In this document: piece after piece, positions 1 to 9,854 of the stretch
Layout of the letters: each line of letters opens with the position of its first letter
How positions within the stretch are numbered: the stretch's first letter is position 1
Assembly: GCA_040219135.1 (NCBI GenBank)
Contig: JAVJTA010000013.1
Location: forward strand, 248,001-312,000
Reading direction: 5' to 3'
Length of the DNA stretch: 64,000 bases
Source of the DNA: UBA7803 sp040219135
Lineage (GTDB): Bacteria > Pseudomonadota > Gammaproteobacteria > Pseudomonadales > Azotimanducaceae
The notes under the pieces: model-generated
Told to the model about the DNA's origin: nothing
Databases searched by the model: none
Seen by the model: only the letters and a program-made list of their open reading frames with translations
Made by a program: the position numbers and the translations under genes

Positions 1-1
1 G

Positions 2-85
2 ATGGTGGGTCAGGTGACCTGCCGCCAGCTGCTGCGCGCTATCAAGGAGTTCGAGGTTCCGCCGGACCGCAAAGAACGCCGCTGA
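2..85 (+). CDS. C-terminal end of an unidentified protein (cut by window edge)
   Basis: The frame is open from the left edge and ends in TGA at 83-85. About 27 residues are visible, ending in a charged tail (PPDRKERR). A methionine codon sits at position 2, but the frame may continue further left, so the real start is unknown. Nothing in this short tail identifies a family. Confidence 0.4.
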   Translation: MVGQVTCRQLLRAIKEFEVPPDRKERR

Positions 86-181
86 CGCGAAGCGACAGAT
101 TCTCCTCTGCACCTCCCTCTATCGTGGTGGGACGGACAGCATCTGCTGGCCGATCTACTCAGTCAGTGCAGGGAGCCGGAA

Positions 182-1027
182 ATGCGCGAATCAACCAGAA
201 CGATTTCATTGTGGAAGGTCGCCGCCGTCGTACCACTGCTGGGAGCCGCCGAGGTTTCGGCGGGAGGTCATTCGATCGAGGTCGGAGAGTTCTCCGAGTT
301 CGACCCGATCGTCGAGATCAACGCGACGGATGGCGATGTCGGATTCCATATGTTGCTCGATGGCGACCCCTGGCGCATCGCCAGAGTCTACGATCCGAAG
401 GGCCGACGCCTGATATCCGGGTACGCGGCCGGGCCGCTGCGCAGGCAGGGCATTACCGAGTTCTTCCTGGAGAGCGCCGAGCCGCTGTGCTGGGACGATC
501 CGGAGGAGGAGGACGAGCGGATCGTCACCGTGTCCGAGTTCATCAAACGCTTTCGGGCGGGCGAGTACAAGGCGTTCGGCTGGACCATAGAGAATGTGTT
601 TCTGTACTCGACCGGCGAGCTCACCCACGCCCTGCCGGCTGCCCCCGAGGTCAGGATCGAGGTCGATAGCGAGGACGAGGACGGCGAGGTCGAGGTCACC
701 GTCCACTTCGGGCCCGGCGACGATCTGGGTCGCTGCGCGTTCGACGACGCCGACATCCCCGATCCAGCCAGCGTTCCCGTGGTGCGCTGGGAAGTTGTGG
801 TCGAACCCGACGACGAAGCCGTCGAGGAAGCGGGTCTGGTGTTCTCAAAGTTCACCGTCCAGCTGCTCGGCCGCGAACGCAGCGTGGAGGTGCCCGAAGA
901 GTTCCTTGCGCCGTATCTGGCGGCGGGCATCACCGAGTTCAAGGGTGAGGTCGGTGCGAAAGAGGCGAGCGGAAACCAGACGTTCACCGAGATCGAGTTC
1001 GAGATCGGTGAGGACGAGGAGGATTAG
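182..1027 (+). CDS. Hypothetical secreted acidic protein
   Basis: 281 residues. The N-terminus has basic residues, a hydrophobic stretch (about residues 12-27) and an Ala/Gly-rich end, which looks like a Sec signal peptide, so a periplasmic or exported location is inferred. The rest is strongly acidic, with repeated Asp/Glu runs near 100-105, 160-170 and the C-terminus. The ATG follows GGGAGCCGGAA, a usable ribosome binding site. No family is recognised. The following lipoprotein gene starts inside its last codons, suggesting co-translation. Confidence 0.7.
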   Translation: MRESTRTISLWKVAAVVPLLGAAEVSAGGHSIEVGEFSEFDPIVEINATDGDVGFHMLLDGDPWRIARVYDPKGRRLISGYAAGPLRRQGITEFFLESAEPLCWDDPEEEDERIVTVSEFIKRFRAGEYKAFGWTIENVFLYSTGELTHALPAAPEVRIEVDSEDEDGEVEVTVHFGPGDDLGRCAFDDADIPDPASVPVVRWEVVVEPDDEAVEEAGLVFSKFTVQLLGRERSVEVPEEFLAPYLAAGITEFKGEVGAKEASGNQTFTEIEFEIGEDEED

Positions 1028-1844
1028 GCTGCTGCGCGCCACGCTGGCCGGTAGCGTCGTTGCAGGCCTGATTGCCTGCGGCGGCGCTCCCGCAGGCGGG
1101 ACCGGCATCGCTGAACAGGAGCTGCGAATGTCGGCTGCGGCGGGAACTCGCTCGGCGGGAACTCGCTCGGCGGACGGCCTCGTGCTCACCGTGGAGCAGG
1201 ATCGGGTCGCTGTCGACGCCAGCAACGTGCCCCTGGGCGACGTGCTGGCCGCCCTCTCGCGTGAGGTCGGCGTTTCAGTGCGCAGTGCTGATGCGCTGGC
1301 GGAGCGCGTGACGCTTCGGTTCCCGGCAACCTCCTTCGATGACGCCGTGTCCCGGTTGCTCAAGGATCGCGGTTTCTCCATCCGCTTCGGGGATGCCGGC
1401 CGGCGGCCCATCGCAATCTACGTGTTTGGACGGCGCGCGCCCGTGGATGCTGATCGGGTCCATCTTCAACTGGGCCTGACCGACGCGGATCCGGTGACCC
1501 GGGTCGGAGCCGTGCTGGGTCTGGCGACGACGGCGGATACCGGGGCCGAGGCGATCTCGGTATCGCTGCAGGGCGTGCTCGACGACCCGGATCCGGCGGT
1601 CCGTGATTTCGCCATCGTGGCGCTCTCGGAACTGCCGGGGGGAGCGGGCAACCGGGTGCTCGAACGGCTGCTGCGCGACGACGATCCACAGAGTCGCGAA
1701 GACGTCGTCCATGCCCTGGCAGAGCTGGAAGACGTGGATTCGTTGCGCCTTCTGCGCACCGTCGCCGACGATCTGGATGCCGACGTGCGCGTCTCCGCCG
1801 GCGCCGCGATCGCCGAGCGGCGCCTGCTTGCCGATCCGCGTTAG
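1008..1844 (+). CDS. Lipoprotein with STN-like domain and HEAT-like repeats
   Basis: The start is the GTG at 1008, because from there the protein reads basic residues, a hydrophobic stretch and a lipobox ending LIAC, a textbook lipoprotein signal. Residues about 60-130 (ASNVPLGDVLAALSREVGVSV and on) resemble the STN/secretin N-terminal fold that precedes secretins and some TonB receptors. The C-terminal half carries two or three HEAT-like helical repeats with DDPDPAVRDFAIVAL and DDDPQSREDVVHAL. It probably works as a membrane-anchored scaffold, with unknown partner. It overlaps the upstream gene by 20 nt. Confidence 0.65.
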   Translation: MRTRRIRLLRATLAGSVVAGLIACGGAPAGGTGIAEQELRMSAAAGTRSAGTRSADGLVLTVEQDRVAVDASNVPLGDVLAALSREVGVSVRSADALAERVTLRFPATSFDDAVSRLLKDRGFSIRFGDAGRRPIAIYVFGRRAPVDADRVHLQLGLTDADPVTRVGAVLGLATTADTGAEAISVSLQGVLDDPDPAVRDFAIVALSELPGGAGNRVLERLLRDDDPQSREDVVHALAELEDVDSLRLLRTVADDLDADVRVSAGAAIAERRLLADPR

Positions 1845-1930
1845 CCTGCGTACCTGCTCGGGCCGCAGGTCGGCGGTCCCGGATGCGCACCTGTGCTATG
1901 GGGGAGTCGTGCCATGGGTTACGATGGGTC

Positions 1931-2365
1931 ATGGTCCACGAGTTGCTCGAGCGCCGGGAGATCTACGTGCCGCGGGAGCTGGTGTTCGACGCTTGGACCG
2001 ATGTCAAACACCTCGGTGGATGGTATGTGCCCGGCGCCTGTACGGCAGAGCGCGTCGAGGCGAATCCCGTCCGAGGCGGCGCGTGGGACGTGGCCTGGAC
2101 CGATGCGCGCGGCGCGCAGTTCGAAGAGTCCGGACGTTTCGACGAACTGGTCAGGCCGGAACGGCTGTGCTGGTCACTGCGACTCAGCGGCGTGGATCTG
2201 GAACCCTGTGAAAGCCGTCTGCGGCTGCTGCTGGAGAATCTCGGCGGTGCCTGCCGTGTGGAGCTGTGCCATGAGGGGCTGGCCGATCCGGGGTGGCAAG
2301 GTCGTTATGCCGCGCTATGGCCGCAACGCATCGACGCGCTGCTGGAATATTTCTCTGCGATCTGA
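1931..2365 (+). CDS. SRPBCC / AHSA1-type START-like domain protein
   Basis: 144 residues from ATG 1931; a start at 1883 would add 16 residues unlike the family. The sequence has the usual opening (ERREIYVPRELVFDAWTDVKHLGGWYVP), the central strands and a last helix ending in LEYFSAI, as expected for an AHSA1-like helix-grip fold. Such proteins bind hydrophobic ligands in a cavity; the ligand cannot be predicted. It stands alone between the lipoprotein gene and a repeat/terminator region. Confidence 0.75.
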   Translation: MVHELLERREIYVPRELVFDAWTDVKHLGGWYVPGACTAERVEANPVRGGAWDVAWTDARGAQFEESGRFDELVRPERLCWSLRLSGVDLEPCESRLRLLLENLGGACRVELCHEGLADPGWQGRYAALWPQRIDALLEYFSAI

Positions 2366-2381
2366 GCAGCCTGGAACGACC

Positions 2382-2426
2382 GCCTGAAATGAGATTGCCT
2401 GAAATGAGATTGCCTGAAATGAAAAG
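2382..2426. repeat. Three tandem 15-bp repeats
   Basis: The unit GCCTGAAATGAGATT occurs at 2382-2396 and 2397-2411, followed by a third copy at 2412-2426 that diverges at its end. The array lies 17 nt after the SRPBCC stop codon and runs into the hairpin at 2426-2446. It is non-coding on the plus strand; function unknown. Confidence 0.85.
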
Positions 2427-2446
2427 GGCCGGTCTCCGACCGGCCC
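2421..2446 (-). terminator. Rho-independent terminator of the small minus-strand unit
   Basis: A perfect 9-bp inverted repeat (2426-2434 with 2438-2446, 3-nt loop) is followed on the minus strand by TTTTC at 2425-2421. It lies 28 nt downstream of the stop codon of the 11-codon ORF, so it would end an RNA of about 120 nt. On the plus strand the hairpin is followed by C residues rather than T. Confidence 0.75.
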
Positions 2447-2474
2447 CCCCGTAAGCCCGATGAAGGCTGTCGTG

Positions 2475-2510
2475 TTACTGATCGCCCTCACGAGCAAAAC
2501 GAGTAGACAT
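2475..2510 (-). CDS. 11-residue peptide ORF with perfect Shine-Dalgarno
   Basis: The minus-strand ORF encodes MSTRFAREGDQ and then TAA. It is preceded at 2523-2511 by AAGGAGGTGATCC, which is complementary to the last 13 nt of 16S rRNA, with GGAGG six bases from the ATG. A good promoter lies just upstream and a strong terminator just downstream, so this looks like a self-contained, well-translated mini-mRNA, or a small RNA that captures ribosomes. No function or family is known to me. It is far too short for standard gene callers. Confidence 0.55.
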   Translation of the reverse strand: MSTRFAREGDQ

Positions 2511-2547
2511 GGATCACCTCCTTTGATATCGGCCTGACACGGGAGCG

Positions 2548-2576
2548 AATATATACCCGGCTCCCGGCTGGAGCAA
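2548..2576 (-). promoter_or_regulatory. Sigma70-type promoter of the small minus-strand unit
   Basis: On the minus strand a -35 TTGCTC (2576-2571) and a -10 TATATT (2553-2548) are separated by exactly 17 nt. Transcription would begin near 2541, giving a leader of about 30 nt before the ATG at 2510. Confidence 0.6.
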
Positions 2577-2659
2577 TGCGCCATTTCGCCTTTCTGTGAG
2601 GCCTGCCTCAGCTTGGCGGGAGGGGTGTGACGGCGTGCCAAACATCGTAGCATCCGCGC

Positions 2660-3619
2660 ATGCTGGCGCTGCACGACATACCCCTCGGCGGGCGGCCGTT
2701 CCGCCACGAGTTCGCTTCCGGCAGCATTGCCGTCGTGCTCGGCCGCAACCGCTCCGGCAAGACCGAGTTGTGCCGGCTGATCGCCGGACTGGCGACGCCG
2801 GCCAGCGGTTCCATCGTCCTCGACGGCGTCGACGTCACCCGCACGCCGCCCGGGCAGCGCAGCGTTGCGCTGGTCTACCAGGCCTTCGTCAACTACCCGA
2901 ACCTCAGCGTGTTCGAGAACATCGCATCGCCGCTGCGCGCGCGGCGGCTCGCGGAAGCGGCGATCCGTGAGCGCGTCGAACGGATCGCCGTCCAGCTGCA
3001 GCTGGCGCCGCTGCTGGAGCGCCGCCCGGATCAGCTTTCCGGCGGCCAGCAGCAGCGTCTGGCCGTCGGCCGGGCGCTGGCGAAGGGCGCCCGGGTGCTG
3101 GTGCTCGACGAGCCGCTGGTGAATCTCGACTACAAGCTGCGTGAGGCGCTGGAACTGGAGCTGCGCGGCATGCTGCACGCGGAGTCGCTGGTGGTGATCT
3201 ACACCACTTCGGATCCTCGCGACGCCTTCAACCTGGGCGATGAAGTGCTGCTGCTCGACGACCACCGGCTGCTCCAGTGCGGGCGGCCGGTGGAAGTCTA
3301 CGAGCGGCCGTGCAGTCCGGCCGCGGCGGATCTGATGAGCGATCCCGGCATCAATCGATTCCGTGACGGCGAGTGCACCGGGATCGTCCGCCCTGAGCAC
3401 CTCGGTCTGCAGGCGCCGGCGGCAGCCGGGCGCGAATTCGCGATGGTGGTATTGAGCGTGGAGACCAACGGCTCCGAGACCTACCTGCACGGGACCGTGG
3501 GCGACGACCACTGGGTCGCCAAGCTGAAGGGGCTGCATCGCGTCGCCGCCGGCGCGCGGATCACCCTGCACGCCACGGCCCAGTCCGTGCTGCGCTTCGA
3601 GGATTCCCGCGATGGCTGA
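2660..3619 (+). CDS. glpS: ABC importer ATPase 1, glycerol-type (GlpS-like)
   Basis: 319-residue MalK/UgpC-type ATPase on the cytoplasmic face of the importer. Walker A is GRNRSGKT (28-35), the signature LSGGQ is intact (126-130), Walker B ends LDEP, and a TOBE-like tail follows (about 235-315). The H-loop is unusual: TTSD, with Ser184 where the catalytic His normally sits. The partner ATPase has the opposite defect. The order ATPase-ATPase-permease-permease-DUF2160-binding protein matches the rhizobial glycerol operon; the substrate is inferred from that. The ATG has no Shine-Dalgarno and a TAGCAT hexamer lies 7 nt upstream, so a leaderless transcript is possible. Confidence 0.85.
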   Translation: MLALHDIPLGGRPFRHEFASGSIAVVLGRNRSGKTELCRLIAGLATPASGSIVLDGVDVTRTPPGQRSVALVYQAFVNYPNLSVFENIASPLRARRLAEAAIRERVERIAVQLQLAPLLERRPDQLSGGQQQRLAVGRALAKGARVLVLDEPLVNLDYKLREALELELRGMLHAESLVVIYTTSDPRDAFNLGDEVLLLDDHRLLQCGRPVEVYERPCSPAAADLMSDPGINRFRDGECTGIVRPEHLGLQAPAAAGREFAMVVLSVETNGSETYLHGTVGDDHWVAKLKGLHRVAAGARITLHATAQSVLRFEDSRDG

Positions 3620-4700
3620 GGTGCGCCTGCTCAGCGTCAGTCATCGCTATCCCGGCACCGACGCGGACACGCTGCGGCAACTGGATCTGACGATCGAGGC
3701 GGGCGAGGCCCACGCGTTGCTGGGCGGGTCCGGGGCGGGCAAGACCACGCTGGTGAACCTGCTGTCCGGTCTGCTGGTCCCGTCTGCCGGAAACCTGACG
3801 TTCGACGATCGCGACGTCACCCGCTTGGCGCCGCGGGACCGCGACGTCGCCCAGGTGTTTCAGTTTCCCGTGCTCTACCAGTCCATGACCGTCGCGGACA
3901 TCCTCGCGTTTCCGTTGCGTAACCGCGGCTGGCGCCGGGCGGCGGCCAGAGAGCGGGCGGCTGACATTGCCGAACGCCTCGATCTCGCGGCGCTGCTCGG
4001 CACCCGGGCCGCGGCGCTGACGCTGTTTCAGAAGCAGCTCGTCGCCATCGGCCGGGCCCTGGTGCGGCCGGACATCGCTCTGGTGCTGCTCGATGAACCG
4101 CTCACCGCCGTGGAGCCCGCCACCAAGTGGCAGTTGCGCCGGGTGATCAAAGCCATTCAGCGTGAACTCGGCGCCACCATGGTCTATGTGACCCACGATC
4201 AGACCGAGGCGCTGACGTTTGCCGATCGGATCAGCGTGATGCACGACGGCGCCATCCTCCAGACCGGAACGCCGGAGGCGCTCTACGACAAGCCGGACCA
4301 CGAGCACGTGGCGCACTTCATCGGCTCACCGGGCATGAATTTGCTGGGTGCCGAGGTGGCCGATGGCACGTTTCGGCTCGGCGGTCGGGTGCTGGGACCG
4401 GCGGGAGATCTTGGCGCCGGCCCCTGCACCGTGGGTTTTCGTCCGGAATGGGCGGTGCTCGAGCGCGCCGGCGGCGACCATGGCGTCGCGACCGTGACCG
4501 GCACGCGAATCCTCGGGGTCGAGCTGCATCGACCCGTTGGCATCGTTACCGCGGATCTCGACGGGCAGCTGCTGCGGACCCGCCAGGTGATCGACGTGGC
4601 TGTCGGCGACCGGGTGCTGCTGCGCCCCGACGCCGATCGTCTGCTGGGATTCCGCAACGGACGACGGCTGACGGCTGGTGCGGAGCGTGCCGGTGCGTAG
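3612..4700 (+). CDS. glpT: ABC importer ATPase 2, glycerol-type (GlpT-like)
   Basis: 362 residues, overlapping the first ATPase by 8 nt. Walker A GGSGAGKT (38-45), Q-loop QVFQFPVL, Walker B LLDEP and the H-loop THD (His195) are all intact. The signature is degenerate, LTLFQ (136-140) instead of LSGGQ, and the D-loop reads TAVEP. A TOBE domain occupies the last 120 residues. With the first ATPase it should form a heterodimer with one functional composite site: its own Walker motifs and His195 facing the partner's LSGGQ. This GlpT is the rhizobial ABC naming, not the E. coli glycerol-3-phosphate antiporter. Confidence 0.85.
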   Translation: MAEVRLLSVSHRYPGTDADTLRQLDLTIEAGEAHALLGGSGAGKTTLVNLLSGLLVPSAGNLTFDDRDVTRLAPRDRDVAQVFQFPVLYQSMTVADILAFPLRNRGWRRAAARERAADIAERLDLAALLGTRAAALTLFQKQLVAIGRALVRPDIALVLLDEPLTAVEPATKWQLRRVIKAIQRELGATMVYVTHDQTEALTFADRISVMHDGAILQTGTPEALYDKPDHEHVAHFIGSPGMNLLGAEVADGTFRLGGRVLGPAGDLGAGPCTVGFRPEWAVLERAGGDHGVATVTGTRILGVELHRPVGIVTADLDGQLLRTRQVIDVAVGDRVLLRPDADRLLGFRNGRRLTAGAERAGA

Positions 4701-5574
4701 CTGGAACAATCGCGCCTGGCTCGGGGTGCTGCCGGTGGTGCTGGTGGTGGCGTTCAGCGCGGTGATTCCGCTGATGACCGTGGTCAACTACTCGGTTCAG
4801 GACATCTTCGACCTGTCCAACCGCCTGTTCGTCGGCTTCGACTGGTACCGGGAGACGCTGCGCGATCCGCGGTTTCTCGCCGCCCTCGGCCGTCAGCTGC
4901 TCTTCAGCGCGCTGGTCCTCGGCATCGAGATCCCCCTCGGCATTCTCGTTGCCCGCAGCCTGCCGCGCCGCGGCGCCGCCGCCGGCGCGTGGCTGGTGGT
5001 GATCGCTGTGCCGCTGCTGATCCCATGGAACGTGGTGGGGACCATCTGGCAGATGTTCGCGCGTCCCGACATCGGCCTGCTCGGCGCCGGCCTCAGCGCG
5101 CTCGGCTTCGACTTCAACTTCACCGCCGATCCCGTCGACGCCTGGGTGGTGCTGCTGCTCATGGACGTCTGGCACTGGACGTCGCTGGTGGCGCTGCTCG
5201 CCTACGCGGGTCTCGCGGCCATCCCCGAGGCTTACTATCAGGCCGCGGAGCTCGATGCCGCCCGGCGCTGGCAGGTGTTCCGCCACGTCGAGCTCCCGGG
5301 CCTGAAGCCGGTGCTGCTCATCGCCGGTCTGCTGCGGCTGATGGACAGCCTGATGATTTACACCGAACCGTTCGTGCTCACCGGTGGCGGCCCCGGCAAC
5401 AGCACCACGTTCCTCAGTCAGCACCTCACCACCATGGCGGTGGGTCAGTTCGATCTCGGTCCGGCCGCAGCCTTCTCGGTGCTGTATTTCCTGGTGATTC
5501 TGCTGCTCTGCTGGCTGTTCTACACCAGCGTGATGCGAGAGGACGATCCGCAGGATGGCCCGCGTGAACGCTGA
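4678..5574 (+). CDS. glpP: ABC importer permease, glycerol-type (GlpP-like)
   Basis: 298-residue inner-membrane permease of the MalF/UgpA class with about six hydrophobic segments. The EAA loop that docks onto the ATPases is clear (EAYYQAAELDAARRWQVF, then LP). The longest frame begins at GTG 4678; GTG 4684 or 4690 are alternatives that reduce the overlap with the ATPase gene. It overlaps both neighbours, as expected for a translationally coupled transporter operon. Confidence 0.85.
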   Translation: MRSVPVRSWNNRAWLGVLPVVLVVAFSAVIPLMTVVNYSVQDIFDLSNRLFVGFDWYRETLRDPRFLAALGRQLLFSALVLGIEIPLGILVARSLPRRGAAAGAWLVVIAVPLLIPWNVVGTIWQMFARPDIGLLGAGLSALGFDFNFTADPVDAWVVLLLMDVWHWTSLVALLAYAGLAAIPEAYYQAAELDAARRWQVFRHVELPGLKPVLLIAGLLRLMDSLMIYTEPFVLTGGGPGNSTTFLSQHLTTMAVGQFDLGPAAAFSVLYFLVILLLCWLFYTSVMREDDPQDGPRER

Positions 5575-6376
5575 GCAGCACGGGCAGTCGCGCTGGCCGC
5601 TGTACGCCTACTGCGTCTATCTGGCGCTGCCCATCTACTGGCTCGCGACCATGGCGCTGCAGCGCAATCAGGACATCGTCGGTGAGCTCGAGGTGGTTCC
5701 GTCGCGCATCACCTTCGCCAACTTCGCCGAGATCTTCAGCAACCCGGTGTGGTACTCGGCGTTCGGCCATTCGCTCAGCTACGTGGCGCTGAACACGCTG
5801 ATCTCCGTGACCGTTGCGCTGCCGGCGGCGTACGCTTTCTCGCGCTACCGCTTCGTCGGCGACAAGCATCTGTTCTTCTGGCTGCTGACCAACCGGATGT
5901 CGCCGCCGGCGGTTTTCCTGCTGCCGTTTTTTCAGCTCTACTCCGCCATCGGCCTGTTCGACACGCCGCTTGCGGTGGCGCTCGCCCACTGCCTGTTCAC
6001 GGTACCGCTGGCGGTCTGGATTCTCGAAGGCTTCATGTCTGGCGTGCCGCGCTCCCTGGACGAGATGGCGCGCATCGACGGTCACGGCCTCGGCTACTTT
6101 TTCTTCCGTCTGTTCCTGCCGAACATTCGCGGTGGGATCGCGGTCACCGTGTTCTTCTGCTTCATGTTCAGCTGGGTAGAGCTGCTGCTTGCGCGCACCC
6201 TCACGGGCAGCGAGACGAAGCCGATCGTGGTGGTCATGACCCGCACCGTGAGCGCCTCGGGCCTCGACTGGGGCGTGCTCGCCGCCGCCGGGTTGCTGAC
6301 CATCCTGCCCGGCGTCGCCGTGGTCTGGTTCGTGCGCCGCGATCTCGTCAAGGGTTTCGCCCTGGGGCGGGTCTGA
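5555..6376 (+). CDS. glpQ: ABC importer permease, glycerol-type (GlpQ-like)
   Basis: 273-residue second permease of the MalG/UgpE class. It has six predicted membrane segments, an EAA-type loop (RSLDEMARIDGHGLGYFF followed by RLFLP) and a final VRRDLVKGF tail typical of these proteins. It overlaps the GlpP-like gene by 20 nt and its TGA overlaps the ATG of the next gene. The name follows the rhizobial glycerol ABC operon and is unrelated to the GlpQ phosphodiesterase. Confidence 0.85.
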   Translation: MARVNAEQHGQSRWPLYAYCVYLALPIYWLATMALQRNQDIVGELEVVPSRITFANFAEIFSNPVWYSAFGHSLSYVALNTLISVTVALPAAYAFSRYRFVGDKHLFFWLLTNRMSPPAVFLLPFFQLYSAIGLFDTPLAVALAHCLFTVPLAVWILEGFMSGVPRSLDEMARIDGHGLGYFFFRLFLPNIRGGIAVTVFFCFMFSWVELLLARTLTGSETKPIVVVMTRTVSASGLDWGVLAAAGLLTILPGVAVVWFVRRDLVKGFALGRV

Positions 6377-6648
6377 TGGCCTGGATGGCGTGGACCCTGC
6401 CCACCGCGCTGTTCTTCCTCGCCGTGGCGCTGGCGCTGCTGACGCTGACGGCGCTGGAGCTGCGCTATCCCACGCGTCTGCGGCGTGGCCTGCTGCCGCT
6501 GGCCACCACCCGCGGCGACCGGTTCTTCATCAGCCTGCTCGCCGCGGCGTTTCTGCACGTGGCGTGGCTGGCGCTCACGGATGCCAGCGTGCTGTGGGCA
6601 ACGCTGCTGAGTGTCGTCGTCGCCGCGGTATTGCTGCGCTGGGGCTGA
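6376..6648 (+). CDS. Small integral membrane protein, DUF2160-like
   Basis: 90 residues with three hydrophobic segments (about 8-27, 50-66 and 70-88) separated by an Arg-rich loop (YPTRLRRGLLP). A small protein of this kind sits between permease and binding-protein genes in rhizobial glycerol ABC operons, which is the main reason for the call. Its role in transport is not established. The ATG overlaps the upstream stop codon (TGATG). Confidence 0.7.
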   Translation: MAWMAWTLPTALFFLAVALALLTLTALELRYPTRLRRGLLPLATTRGDRFFISLLAAAFLHVAWLALTDASVLWATLLSVVVAAVLLRWG

Positions 6649-6726
6649 CGTCGCGCCGGGCGCGGGCTTGATGCGGCGGGATCCAGCAGGTTCAATGCGT
6701 TCAGCATTGGGGGACAAGGGAACATC

Positions 6727-8484
<1,758 letters not shown>

Positions 8485-8539
8485 CTGGTTGATTCGTGGT
8501 TAACTGACTCTCCTTTCATGCTCCAGACGGAGACCTTCC

Positions 8540-9817
8540 TTGAATGGTCGGATGCGATTTTTCTTCAACCGTTTGGCCGAGCGCTTGTGGGTCAAGCCCC
8601 TGATCATGTGCCTGCTGTCCATCGGTGCGGCACTGCTGGCTCGGCTCGCCGACGGCTTGCCCGCGGAATGGCGCTTGGTCGAGATCGCTCCCGGGTCCCT
8701 GGAGACGTTGCTCGAGGTCATGGCCGCCAGCATGCTGGTGATCGCCACGTTCGCCGTCGCTTCCATGGTGGCGGCCTATTCCTCCGCGAGCAGCACCGCA
8801 ACGCCGCGATCCTTTCCGCTCGTGGTCGCGGATGATGTTTCCCAGAACGCGCTGTCTACGTTCGTCGGCGCCTTCATTTTCAGCATCGTTGCGTTGATTA
8901 CCTTCGAAAACGGCTACTTCCAGCAGGCAGGGATTTTCGTGCTGTTTCTGCTCACCGTCGCCGTGTTCGCCCTCGTGATCATGACATTCGTGCGCTGGGT
9001 GGATCGTATTGCCCGGCTCGGCCGTATCGGTTCGACCATCCAGAAGGCCGAAGCGGCCTGCGACGACGCCATCCGGCAGCGGCGTCTGGCTCCCAATATG
9101 GGTGGCCTGTCCGCCGGACGACGCACGTCTCCGGACAGCGCCGTGTTCGCCAAGTCCATCGGCTATGTCCAGCGCGTCGACGTGGCGGCTCTGCAGAGCA
9201 TTGCCGAGGCCTCGCGCGTGCGGATCGTCGTCGCCGCGCTGCCGGGTACGTTCGCAGCACCCGATCGCGCGCTGGCGTACTGGGTCTCCGATTCGGAGTC
9301 CGATGTTGAGGCGTCCCTCGATCCAGCGGCCATTTCCGAGGCGTTCCTGATCGGCAACAGCAGAACGTTCGACGAAGACCCGCGCTTCGGGCTGATCGTT
9401 CTGGCCGAGATCGCCTGCCGGGCGTTGTCGCCGGCGGTCAACGACCCCGGCACGGCAATCGACGTGATCGGCTCGTTCGTCCGGTTGTTTGTCACCTGGA
9501 GCAGGCCGTTGAACGACGAGGAGCGGGCCGCGCAGAATGCGCCTTTCGATCGGGTCGAGGTGCCGGAGTTGTCCGCGGACGATCTGTTCGAAGACGCGTT
9601 CCGGGCAATTGCCCGGGACGGGGCTGGAACCATCGAGGTCGCGGTCCGCATGCAGAAGGCTCTGGAGTCGATCGCCTTCGCCGGCGGTGCGGACGTGAGC
9701 CGTGCCGCCGCTCGGCACGCGCGGCTGGCCCTGGCGCGCGCGGAAGCGGCGCTGGATTCCTCTGAGGACATCGCTCAGCTGCGCGAGGTCGCGGAATTCG
9801 CGAGGGCGGCGCGCTGA
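8540..9817 (+). CDS. DUF2254 membrane protein
   Basis: 425 residues. Four hydrophobic segments in the first 160 residues (about 20-36, 60-80, 106-124 and 130-152) are followed by a soluble C-terminal half with RALSPAVNDPGTAIDVIGSF, a stretch characteristic of DUF2254 predicted membrane proteins. Function unknown. The reading frame begins at TTG 8540, with GGAG seven bases upstream; ATG 8552 is an alternative. Confidence 0.75.
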   Translation: MNGRMRFFFNRLAERLWVKPLIMCLLSIGAALLARLADGLPAEWRLVEIAPGSLETLLEVMAASMLVIATFAVASMVAAYSSASSTATPRSFPLVVADDVSQNALSTFVGAFIFSIVALITFENGYFQQAGIFVLFLLTVAVFALVIMTFVRWVDRIARLGRIGSTIQKAEAACDDAIRQRRLAPNMGGLSAGRRTSPDSAVFAKSIGYVQRVDVAALQSIAEASRVRIVVAALPGTFAAPDRALAYWVSDSESDVEASLDPAAISEAFLIGNSRTFDEDPRFGLIVLAEIACRALSPAVNDPGTAIDVIGSFVRLFVTWSRPLNDEERAAQNAPFDRVEVPELSADDLFEDAFRAIARDGAGTIEVAVRMQKALESIAFAGGADVSRAAARHARLALARAEAALDSSEDIAQLREVAEFARAAR

Positions 9818-9854
9818 CGGTATTGATCGAGCTGCCGCTTCGGGACGCGGGGCG

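Noticed and set aside
2511..2524. GGATCACCTCCTTT on the plus strand looks like the 3' end of a 16S rRNA gene
   Set aside because: Only these 14 nt match; the sequence before it (GTAGACAT) is not the conserved 16S end and no rRNA sequence precedes it. It is better read as a perfect Shine-Dalgarno on the minus strand.
2315..3571. 418-codon minus-strand frame covering the SRPBCC tail and the first importer ATPase
   Set aside because: It runs antisense to an ATPase with Walker and signature motifs, and passes through the mini-gene and its promoter. Nothing in its product is recognisable.
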